This document shows, one piece after another, positions 28,899 through 39,787 of a stretch of 64,000 nt of DNA. The stretch's first letter is position 1, and each line of letters opens with the position of its first letter. Below the pieces are notes generated by a model. That model saw only the letters and a list, made by a program, of their open reading frames with translations, was not told the DNA's origin and searched no databases. The DNA comes from Gnomoniopsis sp. IMI 355080 (Eukaryota; Ascomycota; Sordariomycetes; Diaporthales; Gnomoniaceae), in NCBI GenBank assembly GCA_027946555.1, contig JAPEVC010000116.1:50626-114625 (forward strand). Reading direction: 5' to 3'. The position numbers were made by a program, and so were the translations under genes.

Positions 28899-30113
28899 AT
28901 GTTCACATCCCAGTCTGTAGGAGGCCTGTCTAAGAAGCGCGGCCGGGTCGACGATGGAGATGGCGATCTTGCCATAGGAGGCACCGAGGGCTTCACAGAG
29001 CACCGCAACGTACGCTTACTGCTCTGCCCGACCCTGCCCTGATGCGGCCTCGTGTCTTTCTTTTCCCTTCCCCATTGCTAACAGTTCTGAACCCGATAGA
29101 AACGCCTGCAGTCCCTGCCCTTCCGCACATCCCCGGCGTCGAAGCGACTGTCATTTCCACCCAGCTTCAACAACACGGCTCTGTCCAGCCACAATTCACA
29201 AAATGCCCACCACGCCCCGCATACCATGACTCCCACTGACTCGGAGTCGGAGGATGCGCACAGGGCATATCATCAGGCTGCCCTCGCCAACTCGTCCTTA
29301 TCCAACACTAGTCTAGCCATGCCACGGCTGGTCGACGATGCCTTCGGCCACGCGCCGGAGATGGTGGATGGTTACCGCACGCACGATGTTGACATGGACA
29401 TGGATATGGATGGCGCCGACCATACCCAGGCACATGATTCACATCACTTGGAGACCGGCTCATCACAACCAGATCCGGTGCAACCTGGAGGCATCGCTAG
29501 TCGGATGCCCACCCCTATTCACTGCTCTTTTGCAGCTCAAGTCCGAGGCAACAATTGGGGCGGCGCAGCGGGCAATGCGTTGCAGCACAATGGCAATGGC
29601 TTTGGTGCACCTCCTGATCGTTCTATTCCCAGATCTCTGGATCACAATGCCATGACTGACTGGAACCTGATGCGGGACCGAAGACTGCCCTCTCCAATCA
29701 GCGAAAGCGGAGGTGAAGATTTCGGGTCACCCAGAATGGTTCTGGACACTCAGCTGCGCCAAGGCATGCCACCCAGAGCGGCGTCCGCCATGGAAATCTC
29801 CCTTGCGCGTACACAGAGTGCTTTCAACACCCTCAGCGACTCGACCGGCACGTTTAACAGCCTAGCTTCTAGCGACTTGTGTCCGACCGCCAGCAGCACC
29901 TCCGATTGTGGCGTCAGTAATGCTAATGCCATGGATATTGAGCATGCCACACCTTCATCTAAGAAGGGACATACGCGCAGCCGCCACACGCTGAACAGCT
30001 GGACGCAGAACGTCCCGGGCATGAAAAAAACGTTCAGCATAGGGTACCGGGCGGATTGCGAAAAATGCCGGCAGAAGGTGCCTGGCCACTTCAACCACAT
30101 TATCGTCTCCTAG
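28899..30113 (+). CDS. Uncharacterised fungal protein with CxxC tail motif
   Basis: Two exons, 28899-29009 and 29100-30113, 374 residues. The 90-base intron (GTACGC, branch CTAAC, ends GATAG) joins at phase 0. The N-terminus reads MFTSQSVGGLSKKRGRVDDG, with a short basic patch. The middle is low-complexity, rich in Ser, Asp, Met and His (a DMDMDMDG run near residue 137). The only compact, conserved-looking part is the C-terminus: a Ser/Arg/His-rich linker, then SWTQNVPGMKKTFSIGYRADCEKCRQKVPGHFNHI, with one CxxC pair. I recognise this ending from other filamentous fungi but know no function. The stop codon is followed without a gap by another frame in the same phase (next feature). Confidence 0.75.
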
Positions 30114-30890
30114 ATGGGACTTTCACACCCAATGGATCACCACATCTGGATGTCTTACTTTGGGAAAGAGATCCGGGCTAGTAAAAGGGCTTGGGCGGAT
30201 AAGAAGCGGAGTCTGGCAAGAGAGTATGATTATTCGCGGAACTTGGAGCAAGATCTTGCGTTGTGCAATGGCGATCAGATGGACATTGACGACCCTATGG
30301 GTACCGTTGATGCTCGAACGACGAAGACAGACAAGCACACGCTTGTACCACTCTCCGACGAATGGTTTACGGATTTAGACGAGTCATTCAACAACATTGA
30401 CAAACTCTTGGAGGAGCTGCAGCATGAGGGAACGCAAATCTCATCAGAAGACTACCATCAAATTCTGGGCGCGGATCAACGCCTCTTTGAAATGCAAGAG
30501 GACATGACGCAGTGCCTCAAGACACTCGGTGCCAAAGAGGGACGTCCTGGGAGCAATACTCCGGAGCGTGGCGATCTCTTGCCACGAGCGGATGGCGATT
30601 GTTGTCCCATCCAGACGCATCTGGAAGAAAGAGATTCTGACAGTCATAAAACAACGATAATATTGGCGAGCATGGACCCCTTCTTTGTACGGACACGAGA
30701 GACGTTTTGCCACAGCGGCAGTCATGGAGCTCCAATGAAATCGACGGCCTCATACATCCAACTATCACCGGGCGAGAATGTCATGAAGCAGCTGTTCAGG
30801 TGGTGGCGACCTTGCGGGTCTGGCTGTGTCCGGGGGGTGAGGCGAATTGGTGAAGACCGGGTGACTGAAGTCGATGGGTTTATTCAGTGA
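30114..30890 (+). CDS. Open frame abutting the previous stop, same phase
   Basis: 258 codons starting at an ATG directly after the TAG that ends the previous gene, in exactly the same reading phase. The first two thirds look coding: a basic, helix-prone start (SYFGKEIRASKRAWADKKRS), then an acidic stretch with DIDDP and FNNIDKLLEELQHEG. The last third is rich in Cys, Arg and Trp and looks less convincing. Possibilities are: a C-terminal extension reached by stop-codon readthrough, a once continuous longer gene cut by a TAG mutation, a sequencing error, or chance. No domain is recognised. It has no leader of its own, which argues against an independent gene. Confidence 0.3.
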   Translation: MGLSHPMDHHIWMSYFGKEIRASKRAWADKKRSLAREYDYSRNLEQDLALCNGDQMDIDDPMGTVDARTTKTDKHTLVPLSDEWFTDLDESFNNIDKLLEELQHEGTQISSEDYHQILGADQRLFEMQEDMTQCLKTLGAKEGRPGSNTPERGDLLPRADGDCCPIQTHLEERDSDSHKTTIILASMDPFFVRTRETFCHSGSHGAPMKSTASYIQLSPGENVMKQLFRWWRPCGSGCVRGVRRIGEDRVTEVDGFIQ

Positions 30891-31924
30891 TCAAGAGTCG
30901 ACTTTCCGTCGGTGTAAAACGTTTTCCATTTTATCATACATCAGCGAAAATTGGGTCGACTGGCGTTTATGGAAAGGAGAGAACGGGGTAAAAAGAAGGC
31001 GTTTGAAAACTCTTACGAGCTCTTGGTTGGGCGACGATTTTATGTTTTACGGCTTCGCTGGCCCAACTACAGCGGCGTTGGTGAATACTTGTACGTATTC
31101 ATGCCCAGGCGGTTCGATTAGACATGGTTTTATTATGGTGCACGGTGTGTGAGCCAGAATAAGCCTCAGACAGGTATCAGCGACTTTCTAGTAATACATA
31201 CTACACGGCATTTCTGCTGAGCCTAGCCGGGACTTGGAAAGGTTCCGGAGACATAACTTGATGGTAACCAGCCCGGACATATTCGATATAATCTTCCCAA
31301 TTTGCAAAGAACTGCAACAATGCTCTCAAAAGTGATGGTACCTGCAATTTGTATACGAACTTGACAGGGCGAGGTGCGCTAGATCCACCCTAAATCTCGA
31401 CAGGGCCGTCACTGTCACATGTCGTAAGAAGCCTCAAGCGCATCTTCCACACTTGCCATATCTCCCTACCTGCCTGAGTAGGCATTGACAACGATATTTT
31501 CGCCAAAGTAAAACCGCATTTAGCATTATCAGGTTACATAGAATGATTGCCCTTGAAACTGACTCTTAATGATAGCGGGCATCTTTACAATCCGGACGGA
31601 CGAAGCCGAGTCAGACACTCAGGGAGTCTGGCATCGGCTTTGTCCGTATAAGGCTATCTCATTTCTCGACGACAGCCACTTCTCTTATCTTCCCCAGGCA
31701 AATCCATGGATCGCATAAAGGATTTTTCCATCCCGCGTAATGATTGATAGATAGATGAGTAGCGGCCGACCATTGTGGAGCATGAGACGAGCTAATAAAC
31801 GAGCCTAGACCAACCAATGGAGTTGCTCTGGAAGTAAGAGTGCACCCGAAAGGGCGGGCTCGGTAGTCTTCGAAGCACAAGATTGAATCGCAAGGACCCA
31901 GTACCGTACCTTCCTGCGCTTAAC
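30891..31924. other. Intergenic, upstream region of glycosyltransferase
   Basis: No gene seen in 1.03 kb. It contains the word CGGACGGACGAA at 31593-31604, 320 bases before the glycosyltransferase start, possibly a zinc-cluster half-site region. Confidence 0.5.
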
Positions 31925-33355
31925 ATGACGAACTCTGCCAAACCCGCGGTCCTCTACGCCGCTCCTCCTCGCGAGGGACATATGCGACCAGCATTGCAAA
32001 TATGCTCGTACCTCGTCTCTCGCGGATTTGATGTTACTCTTTTGGGATCACAGAGGTGGAAGGCCGCCATCGAAGCCACCGGGGCATACTTTGGTCCTAT
32101 CGTCGGGCTCTGGAACAGCCTTGATGATGTATCACGCTGGCCGAGCATTGCCCTCCAGCAAGATGCCAAACTTCGACTGCGTGCCGCTCTGGGTGATGGA
32201 TTCACCATGCTGCTGCCTTCTGGGTTCCAGTCCGTGTTCTTGAGCTTGAACGAGATGAGACGGAGGCTGGGCAAGAGGAAGATCGTCATCTTGACAGATA
32301 CATGCTTTTCGGGTACCATGTGCTTCAAGCTGGACACAGCTCTACCTCCAGGATTCGAAAATTCCGTGAATGATCTCAGTCTACTAGGAATCGGCGTTGT
32401 CCCTGCGCATTGGGTCAGTCCCGAGCGACCACCATGGGGCTCGGGACTTCCATTCGACGACAGTTCCGCTGGGAGGCAGAGGAACGTGGAGGCACACGCC
32501 GAGGCGTACGATCAAGGGGTGGAGGACCGAGCGAGGATGATACTGACCATGTTGGACTGCAAGAAGTCCTTGGACGACGTGTTGGAGCCATACGCTAGGG
32601 AGGGCTTGAAGAGGCCACTATGGGACGCCGTCTCGGTAATCAACGACACGACGCTGCAAATGGGTCTGTCGAGTCTCGAATATCCAGCTGCTGATTGGCC
32701 ATCGCACATGAAATTTGCTGGACATCTGCCGCGGACTAAAACAATCGAAGACACTCTGATCTACCCAAGTTGGTGGGATGAAATAACGAGCAACAGTGCA
32801 AAAGCAGTACCGGTCAAGGAAGCACGTAAGAAGATCGTACTCGTTGCCCAAGGAACAGAAATATTGGACTACAACAAACTCATCATTCCGACGATACAAG
32901 GACTAGCAGATCGCAGCGACATACTCGTGGTCGCAGTTCTCTGCATACGCGGGGCGACTCTTGACGAGTATCGCAGCGAGGCGTTTCCAGACGGTGTCCT
33001 CCCAGGCAACGTCCATACACTCGACTACTTTCCTTACGATGCCGTGTTGGCGCACGCGGATCTTTTCATATCAAACAGTGGATACGGTGGACTGACGCAC
33101 GCAATTGCCAACGCAGTGCCGATGCTACAGAACGGGAACGATTTTGATAAAGCAGACATTGGGAGACGGGTTGAGTATGCTGGGTTGGGAATGTATCTGG
33201 GTGGTCCCCCACCTGCGCCACATGAGGTGGCAGAGGCGGTCGATGATTTATTGTCAAACGACAAGTACCAAAGACGTGCGTGGGAATTGCAGGCTGAGGC
33301 TGAGGCAGCGAGACCACTGGAAGCGGTAGAACGGGAGATCATGGCTCTAGTCTAG
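31925..33355 (+). CDS. UDP-glycosyltransferase (GT1 family)
   Basis: A single exon of 476 residues. I start at the ATG at 31925; the frame is open 14 codons upstream but only from TTG. The N-terminal half begins AVLYAAPPREGHMRPALQI, the acceptor-binding Rossmann half with the typical GH-x-(R/N)-P turn after strand 1. The C-terminal half has KKIVLVAQGTEILDYNK, then VHTLDYFPYDAVLAHADLFI, then SNSGYGGLTHAIANAVPML (about 381-402), which is the fungal and bacterial form of the GT1 donor-sugar signature (the usual HCG is replaced by SNSGYG). There is no signal peptide or C-terminal anchor, so it is probably cytosolic. Sugar and acceptor are unknown. It lies tail to tail with a 2-oxoglutarate oxygenase 256 bases away. 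Confidence 0.93.
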   Translation: MTNSAKPAVLYAAPPREGHMRPALQICSYLVSRGFDVTLLGSQRWKAAIEATGAYFGPIVGLWNSLDDVSRWPSIALQQDAKLRLRAALGDGFTMLLPSGFQSVFLSLNEMRRRLGKRKIVILTDTCFSGTMCFKLDTALPPGFENSVNDLSLLGIGVVPAHWVSPERPPWGSGLPFDDSSAGRQRNVEAHAEAYDQGVEDRARMILTMLDCKKSLDDVLEPYAREGLKRPLWDAVSVINDTTLQMGLSSLEYPAADWPSHMKFAGHLPRTKTIEDTLIYPSWWDEITSNSAKAVPVKEARKKIVLVAQGTEILDYNKLIIPTIQGLADRSDILVVAVLCIRGATLDEYRSEAFPDGVLPGNVHTLDYFPYDAVLAHADLFISNSGYGGLTHAIANAVPMLQNGNDFDKADIGRRVEYAGLGMYLGGPPPAPHEVAEAVDDLLSNDKYQRRAWELQAEAEAARPLEAVEREIMALV

Positions 33356-33611
33356 ATAGCGAATTGCATGTACACATATTGTATGAATCGAAATCGTCTA
33401 CGTTGGCAAGGAGGCCATAGTCTCATGCAATATCGTGATTGACTCCAATGATAATGTAAGAGTCTTATATTTGTTTATCGCCGTGAGCTTCATACTTTTG
33501 AACCCTTTTTTTAACGGCTGCTGTTCAAGTTATTCAACCCGGGAAAATGAGACTCTCGTGGCAGAACGTGCTTCCGAAGTCATTCCAAATTTCTAGAATA
33601 CTTGTCAATCC

Positions 33612-34744
33612 TCAGTTGATCCTGGCCAACACCTTCCTATAAAACCATTCCGTAAATCCATACGCCTCGGCTTCCTGTAATTTCCTTTCCTCAAGCGACA
33701 ATGTCAAATCTACCATTTTCACATGGTCCTCTGGTCGGATGAAATATACGAGACTATACCGGTCTAATGTCGCCTGCTGCCCCGGAGCGGCCAAAACTCT
33801 ATGAACGCCACTTAGGAGCTTGCCACCGGTAAACACCTCCATCGAATCACCTATATTGCAGATTGCGCAGCCTGGAATAGGTCGTACCCATTCCCACTCG
33901 TTTGTCTTTGCAAAATCATTCATCAGCCTTGCAGTACTTTTGAGGGAAGCATGTGATTACTTACCTTCCGATTTATTATTTGCAAGCCACCTAGCCAATT
34001 GAACAAAATTGTCAAGCTCCCATAGTCTGTGTGCTCCCATGTCGTAATCGGTAGTTCCTCGTCCTTCAACTTCTCATGTCCTTCTTCCTTTAGCCCCGGC
34101 GCATATGTGAAGCGAGCATCGTCTCCTGAGCGGGCGTTGAAACGATGACGCTGCGCGATATCTTCGTACGACATGTCCAGCTTTGCAGCTAGTATTTCCA
34201 ACACTTTCATACCGATCGGGTGGGCATTTCGCACAAAGGTACTCAGATACGGCAGACCCTCCCTAGGAGACACCAGAGGAGCAGGGTACTGAATCCCCGT
34301 AGGCGGTTCGCGTCCCTCTGACAACGCCACAATGTCATCCTTGGCCACGTTGAAGAATTCGACGCGCTCTACACGACGCTGGGGGTCTTTGGAGATAGTC
34401 TGTCCACCTGCTTTGAAGCCAAACACACTCTTGGTTTTGAATGTTGAAACGGCATTTTTCTCTTCGAACGGGAGCCCAAAGGCAGACTCAGCAACGTCGT
34501 GCAGAGCAGTGGCCGCTGTTAAAATAGAAGTTGCGGCATTGTCTGCGGGCGGTAGGTCATCGTCATGAGTGAAGTCGAGGTAGAAGAAGCTGCGCTCCTG
34601 TACCGCCAGGAACAGTCGTTCGCACTCAGTTGCATCTTTAGACGCGATCTTGCTGTAAGATATACGAGTGATAGGAGCTTCTTTCAGGCCTGTAGGGAAT
34701 GGAGGAAGCGAGCCGTCGGAATCTGGTCCACGCTTGGAGGCCAT
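33612..34744 (-). CDS. 2-oxoglutarate/Fe(II) oxygenase, IPNS-like
   Basis: Two exons on the minus strand, 34744-33965 and 33905-33612, giving 357 residues. The 59-base intron (GTAAGT, branch CTGAT, ends CAAAG) joins at phase 0. The N-terminal DIOX_N part (residues about 20-150) covers the usual ITRISYSKI to SVFGFKAGG region. The catalytic jelly roll shows His238-x-Asp240 (WEHTDYGSLTILF), distal His295 (LSGVHRV) and Arg309-x-Ser311 (RYSLVYF) for 2-oxoglutarate binding, so all iron and cosubstrate ligands are intact. Family members hydroxylate, desaturate or cyclise small molecules in secondary metabolism. It is divergent from the acyltransferase gene (509-base shared promoter) and convergent with the glycosyltransferase, suggesting a common pathway, which is inference. 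Confidence 0.92.
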
Positions 34745-35253
34745 GGCAGTGAATGGGGATTATCAGCGACTTCAGCAGTCTCAATACTCCTTACTGATGG
34801 TTATAATTGGGCGCTCGTACATACGGCGGCTGGTGACTCAAGGGTGATCGCGCCTCAAGGTTGTGACCACTGACCACACATTTCACGCTACTACAGCCCG
34901 AGACGCTTCATCACAAAAACGAAATGGTGTCTACGAACCCAATTGATCCAATCTCCGACCCTCTAAGGAGCCGTTATCGAGACTATCTAATACGAGTCAG
35001 AATACTTGAATTCCACCGTCTTGGAGGTCCCTGTAGCAAGACCATGCTTATCATCCCAAGTACATTACTCATGATAGCGCTCTGCATCACGTACAACATC
35101 GACCAGGGGCTCCCAAGTATGTTCTCGTCGTGAACGCAGGTCATCGTGAAGCAATCATTTTCCCATCTGCTTGTGTGATCTCGAAATAAATCTGCATAGC
35201 GCGGCGGCAGTCGTTCTTATACTTGACTTTTGCTGAGACGTTGATCATTCAGC
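34745..35253. promoter_or_regulatory. Divergent promoter: oxygenase and acyltransferase
   Basis: A 509-base region between two outward-facing genes. It contains no supportable gene; a 69-codon plus-strand frame at 34924 shows no domain. GCGGCGG-type words occur near both ends (about 34823 and 35198). Confidence 0.5.
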
Positions 35254-36857
35254 ATGTCCTCTCTTCTCTCCCGGTGGTTCGGAAGACCGCCACGCATCCA
35301 GCCAGAAACCAGACCAACTGACACAGTCATACAATTATCATGCTTCGACAGCTCTTGGATGCTACAAAGCATGATTACGAATTGGTCTTTTCGATTTCAT
35401 GATGTGTTGGACGCAAACATGCTACATCGAAGCCTGGAGGAGTTGATCAGCAGAGGGGAGAATTGGGCAAAGTTAGGAGGCCGTTTTCGACGAAACGTGA
35501 GCAAGATCGACAGAACTATCATGAATAGAGTCTCATCACTACGATACTCATCATCACGTAACAGAAAGATGGCAAGCTCGAGCTTCATATACCAGCTGAA
35601 TTTGGCCCTCAACGACCAGCCGTGCTTTTCACCCATGAGAGCCACAACATGAGCGTGAAGGATCACGCGCTGAACGATACAATGCCTCACTCGGAAACAC
35701 AACATGACTTTCCATGTATTCTTGATACTCCAGAAACTCTTGACTCTATTCTGAGAGGCCCAGGTGCGCCGCTGAACATGGATGATCTCATCTATACTGA
35801 CCGGCCCAACCTCACACTGCACGTCATCAACTTTACTGACGACACATTCGTCACTCTCACCTACTCTCATTCATTGATGGATGGCGTGGGGAAGCGAGAG
35901 GTTGTGATTAACTGGTCCAAAGTGCTCGCCGGCCGCGTTAGTGAAATCAAACCAGTCGCTCGATTCGATGATGACCCTATGGCTACGGTAGCTAAACAAC
36001 CAGGAGAACCTTTCATGCACGAGGAAATGATGCTGAAAGGGTGGGGGAAGTGGTATTGGGTGTTCAGACTCTTGTGGTGGATGATTCGCAATCCCGTTCG
36101 CAGACAGAGAAATCTGTTCATCCCAGCAGCTGCTTTTGCTCGTATCAGGAAACAGGCCGAGGACCTCGAGAAAGAGAATGAGTTCGACCTATCAGTTGCG
36201 AAAGCGCCACCTCCATATCTAAGCGACAACGTGATACTGACAGCGTGGCTCGCCAGGCTTGCCTGTCTATGCATGCCACCAGACTCACAACGACCGATCT
36301 CTATCTCTTCAGCTGTCGATCTACGCGGATGTCTTGAACCACCAGACATCGATCCAAGCCGTGCTTATATCCAGAATCTGGTGGCATACACTTGGACCCA
36401 TCTCAACGTAGCCAAGCTGGTACGGGAGCCTTTAGGCCGTGCAGCAGCAGCAATTAGGACATCCTTAAAGTCACAGCTTACAACATCGCAAACGAAGGCT
36501 GCGGCTCGCGTCACTCACCAAGCAGTCAAAGATGACGGGTCAGTCAACATGTTTACAGATCGGAACAGTTTCACTGTCTCGGTATCTAGTGTTGCCAAGG
36601 CAAAGTATCTGGAGGCTGTGGACTTTAGCCCTGCTATCATCAAGACCACCTGTATGGAAAGTAGTACGGAGTCGTCATTCGAGACTGAGACACCATGTGG
36701 GATGCCAATATGGCAATTCAGCACACCCCAGTGCAGGATTATGCCACCTTGCCTTATTGTTGTGCAAGGTAAGGATCGAGAAGGTAATTATTGGGTTCAA
36801 CTCGTTGTTTCAACAGCTGTGTGGAACAGAATTGGGCAGGAAATCAAATCAATCTGA
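35254..36857 (+). CDS. BAHD/trichothecene-type acyltransferase
   Basis: Two exons, 35254-35496 and 35565-36857, 511 residues. The 68-base intron (GTGAGC to TAACAG) joins at phase 0 and restores WAKLGGRFRRN/KDGKLELHIPAEFG, so the two overlapping frames are one gene. The catalytic HxxxD is His183-Ser-Leu-Met-Asp187-Gly (TLTYSHSLMDGVGKREV), as in the transferase family PF02458 and fungal trichothecene 3-O-acetyltransferase-like proteins. The BAHD DFGWG motif is not seen in canonical form, which is normal for many fungal members. It uses an acyl-CoA to acylate a hydroxyl or amino group. No targeting signal is visible. Neighbouring glycosyltransferase, oxygenase and enoyl-CoA hydratase genes suggest a tailoring role. 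Confidence 0.85.
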
Positions 36858-37350
36858 TTACGATGAGCTTTGGCCAATACTAGGGCAAATCTGAAAGGAT
36901 CTGCCCCTAGTAACAGCTAGAATTTTTGTTCCAGTGTAGCGCAAATAATGCCAAGCGAAGATGCGAGAGGCAATCACTCTAGAAGGTATGCCCGAGCGCT
37001 TGGCTCGGATGCGAACAGAACTGCCACGTCAAGGGCGGTGTCAACGCGCAGGAGACAGGAGACGTGATACCCACCGTAGTCTGTCAATCAATGGTAAACT
37101 ACTCAGGGGTAACCACGTATGTATAAAACAGTAGAAAATACAGTTTTGCCCAGATGTGTCTAATGTTATCTGTGGAGAGCGCCTCCTGAAGTCGGGTAAT
37201 GAGCCCGTTCGGACGGTCCGGGTACATGAGTAAAGTCACGATACTAGTCGTATAAAGCTCCGACTACGAATGAGCTTCTTTCCTTTTTGGCTGAATAAGA
37301 AGAGGAATTTTTGAACACTTAGTGTATTGATACCGAATTTACATGTCTTC
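36858..37350. other. Intergenic, hydratase promoter
   Basis: 493 bases without a gene. It contains CGGACGGTCCG at 37210-37220, an inverted CGG-N5-CCG arrangement of the kind bound by fungal Zn2Cys6 regulators, 131 bases before the hydratase ATG. Confidence 0.45.
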
Positions 37351-38486
37351 ATGATAATGTCGCAAATTTCTCAAGTGACGGTTTCTAGCCCGGGAGTTAT
37401 CCCACTCAAATCCTCTAGCAACCCCGACGATACAGCCGGCTATCTACCTCTGCTTGCAGTTGACGCCTGTGAAGAGCCGCGCAAAACCGTTGACGATGTG
37501 AAATTGGAGTCATGGCTGCGTATAACAGACATTCCGGCCCCTCACTCTGGCTGCATTCGCATCATTGAACTCAACAAGCCGACCACGCGTAATGCCATAT
37601 CACGAGAGTTGCTCGCGGAACTTCAGAGGGAGATCGATGCAATCCGGAAGCAGTTCAACCCTGACAGCGGGCAAGAGATTATCCTCGAGGATGCTGAAAA
37701 CGAAGATCCGACCAAGCCAAATGGACCAACAAGAGCATTGATAATAGCGTCAGCAGTGGACTCGTGCTTCTGCTCTGGTGCAGATCTTAAGGAAAGGAAG
37801 GGATTCACTTCAGAAGAGTAAGTTGTTGCAGCTAAGAAGGTTTTAGTGCCTGACTATGCAATGTCTAATTGGAATGCAGGACAGATGACTTCTTGAGAAA
37901 TTTACGAGGAACCTTCACAGCTCTCTCCCAACTCCCAATCCCGACAATTTCAGCTGTCGGATCACTCGCACTCGGTGGCGGATTCGAACTGGCCCTGGCA
38001 ACGCATTTCCGAGTGGTGTCTTCGAACGCCATAGTGGGTCTTCCGGAGACAAGGCTGGGTATCATCCCTGGCGCTGGAGGGACTTACAGGCTATCGGCTC
38101 TCATAGGAATATCTCAAGCTAGAAAGCTAGTTCTCACGGGTCGAAGGATCACCGGTGTCGAGATGTATCGCTTGGGAATTGCCGATGAGTTGGTAGAAGT
38201 GCGACCTCAAGACAAAGGTTGCACTAATGGAGTGGAGCAATTGCAAAGCGAAAGCGATATCCTGTTTGAGGCAAGACTTGAGGTTCTAGTCGAGGCTGTG
38301 AAGCTAGCCGAAGAAATTTGCGAAGGTGGTCCTGTTGCTATAAGAGCTGCGGTCCAGGCTTTTCAAGATGGACCCAATGAGGACGCAGAAAACGCTATGT
38401 ACAACCGGGTTGTGAAGACAGAGGATCGGGACGAGGCGCTTAAAGCATTCGCCGCGAAAAGAAAGCCCGTGTTCAGAGGACGATAG
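37351..38486 (+). CDS. Enoyl-CoA hydratase, AUH-like
   Basis: Two exons, 37351-37817 and 37880-38486, 357 residues. The 62-base intron (GTAAGT, branch CTAAT, ends TGCAG) joins at phase 2. I chose the ATG at 37351; the frame upstream opens only at TTG, and a second ATG lies two codons on. The crotonase fold is clear: IIELNKPTTRNAIS, SGADLKER at about residue 142 (oxyanion hole), TISAVGSLALGGGFELALATHFRV, then VGLPETRLGIIPGAGGTYRL with the catalytic-position glutamates. The order and the ADLKER motif match mitochondrial methylglutaconyl-CoA hydratase (AUH, leucine breakdown). An insert of about 25 residues precedes SGADL. It ends FRGR, without a peroxisomal PTS1. It could serve leucine or acyl-CoA catabolism, or supply precursor to the neighbouring genes. 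Confidence 0.9.
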
Positions 38487-38565
38487 TCTTCGCTCACTCA
38501 ATATACGGAGAAGTTCAGGGAGGAGTTTGTGTTACAATGCGTGAAAGTCAATAGTGTTTTCCAAC

Positions 38566-38700
38566 ATGAAATTGGCCGATCTGGCCAACCCTCAACAAGT
38601 TTGGGCCATGACAGCGGAGAGCTTGTGGGCTGAAGCAAGAGAGCTTGGTGAGAAAGTTACACCTGGGCAAGCAGCCCGTGAAGAACCTGATCATGATTAG
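38566..38700 (+). CDS. Doubtful 44-residue open frame
   Basis: It starts at an ATG 80 bases after the hydratase stop and encodes a hydrophilic, helix-prone peptide (MKLADLANPQQVWAMTAESL at its start, ending EEPDHD). Composition looks protein-like rather than random, but there is no domain and no clear promoter. It may be 3' UTR, a small gene, or the leftover of a lost gene. Confidence 0.2.
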   Translation: MKLADLANPQQVWAMTAESLWAEARELGEKVTPGQAAREEPDHD

Positions 38701-39650
38701 GGAGACTTAGCAATGTGCCCTTAAAGCTTTAAGTTGAGAGCCACCTATGTAGTCACGCAGCGTCAGGGGACAACATGAAACCGTGCCGGGGCTCAAAGAA
38801 CGTCTTGTAGCAACGACGTATCCCGCAGCCACGGATCATTGTCTGGATTCGAGAAGAGTATGAGGTGTGTTTGCTTAGCCAAGCACTCGTTGAAACAAAT
38901 AGAAACGTGATTAGACCGCCATCAGCCGTTTGGGCTTCATCAAAGTCCGTCCACCTGAGATAATGACCACTCTCACCTTTCTTCAAACACAGGTGGCCAT
39001 GGGCTTATTCCTTGCTGTGCTTGAACAGAGGATTGATACTCCTGGATCTGATGCAGTAAGACTTGAAAACAATTTTAATGTGTTGGCAATTGTGAGGTCA
39101 GTGCACCTACCTAGGTACAAGATCACTTTTCATGCAGTCTCGGCCTGCCGTCAGCAACATGGCACACCAAACATGCGACCTGTATGTTCAGCAGGCCTGC
39201 CCAATGCAAGTCAGCTTCAATTGCGAGACCTCTTCCTTCAAGGAGATTCTGACAGGTTGATCCGTTTCTGACCAGCATTCGCGCTACTGATCGCCATGAC
39301 TGTTTGATCAGTGGCGGAGGACCTCCATTATAGAGGTGGATCGCACAGAGTCAACTAAACTTCTATTTTTGTGAATCACAAGGCTTAAATTAGTGTGGCC
39401 TTGGACATTCAAGACCGTATTTAGATACAGCCTCTTTCTGAAGGGCTCACGTAGGTCAAATTTCTAGGTGTGATGCGCCCAGGTGGTCCTCATGGCCGAG
39501 AGCCATCTGGGCAATGACATGCTTATGATCCATCGACTCAGTTCAGCCTTTAGGGTGCCACATTTTCGTTTCTTCTCAGTTTCAAATTCGGTTGCAAGAT
39601 TTTGAAATAATTTGAAGACTTGGTTTCACCGATGAGTACTTCATGAGAAA

Positions 39651-39660
39651 CTATAAAAAC
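39651..39660 (+). promoter_or_regulatory. TATA box of small secreted protein gene
   Basis: CTATAAAAAC lies about 130 bases before the ATG at 39788, a usual spacing. Confidence 0.5.
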
Positions 39661-39787
39661 GAGGATGCAGTCTTGAGGTCCAAGTCTTGTTCTGACACAC
39701 ACAGCAGCTTTATATTTATAACACTCTCAAATCATTTCAGACTTGATCCAGCAATCTTCTTTTCAGTCCATACTTCTTTTTGAGAAA

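Larger units (their letters stand above)
38487..39787. other. Intergenic
   Basis: 1.3 kb between the hydratase and the small secreted protein. Apart from a 44-codon frame at 38566-38700 (listed separately) nothing coding is seen. A TATA box for the next gene lies at 39651-39660. Confidence 0.5.
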
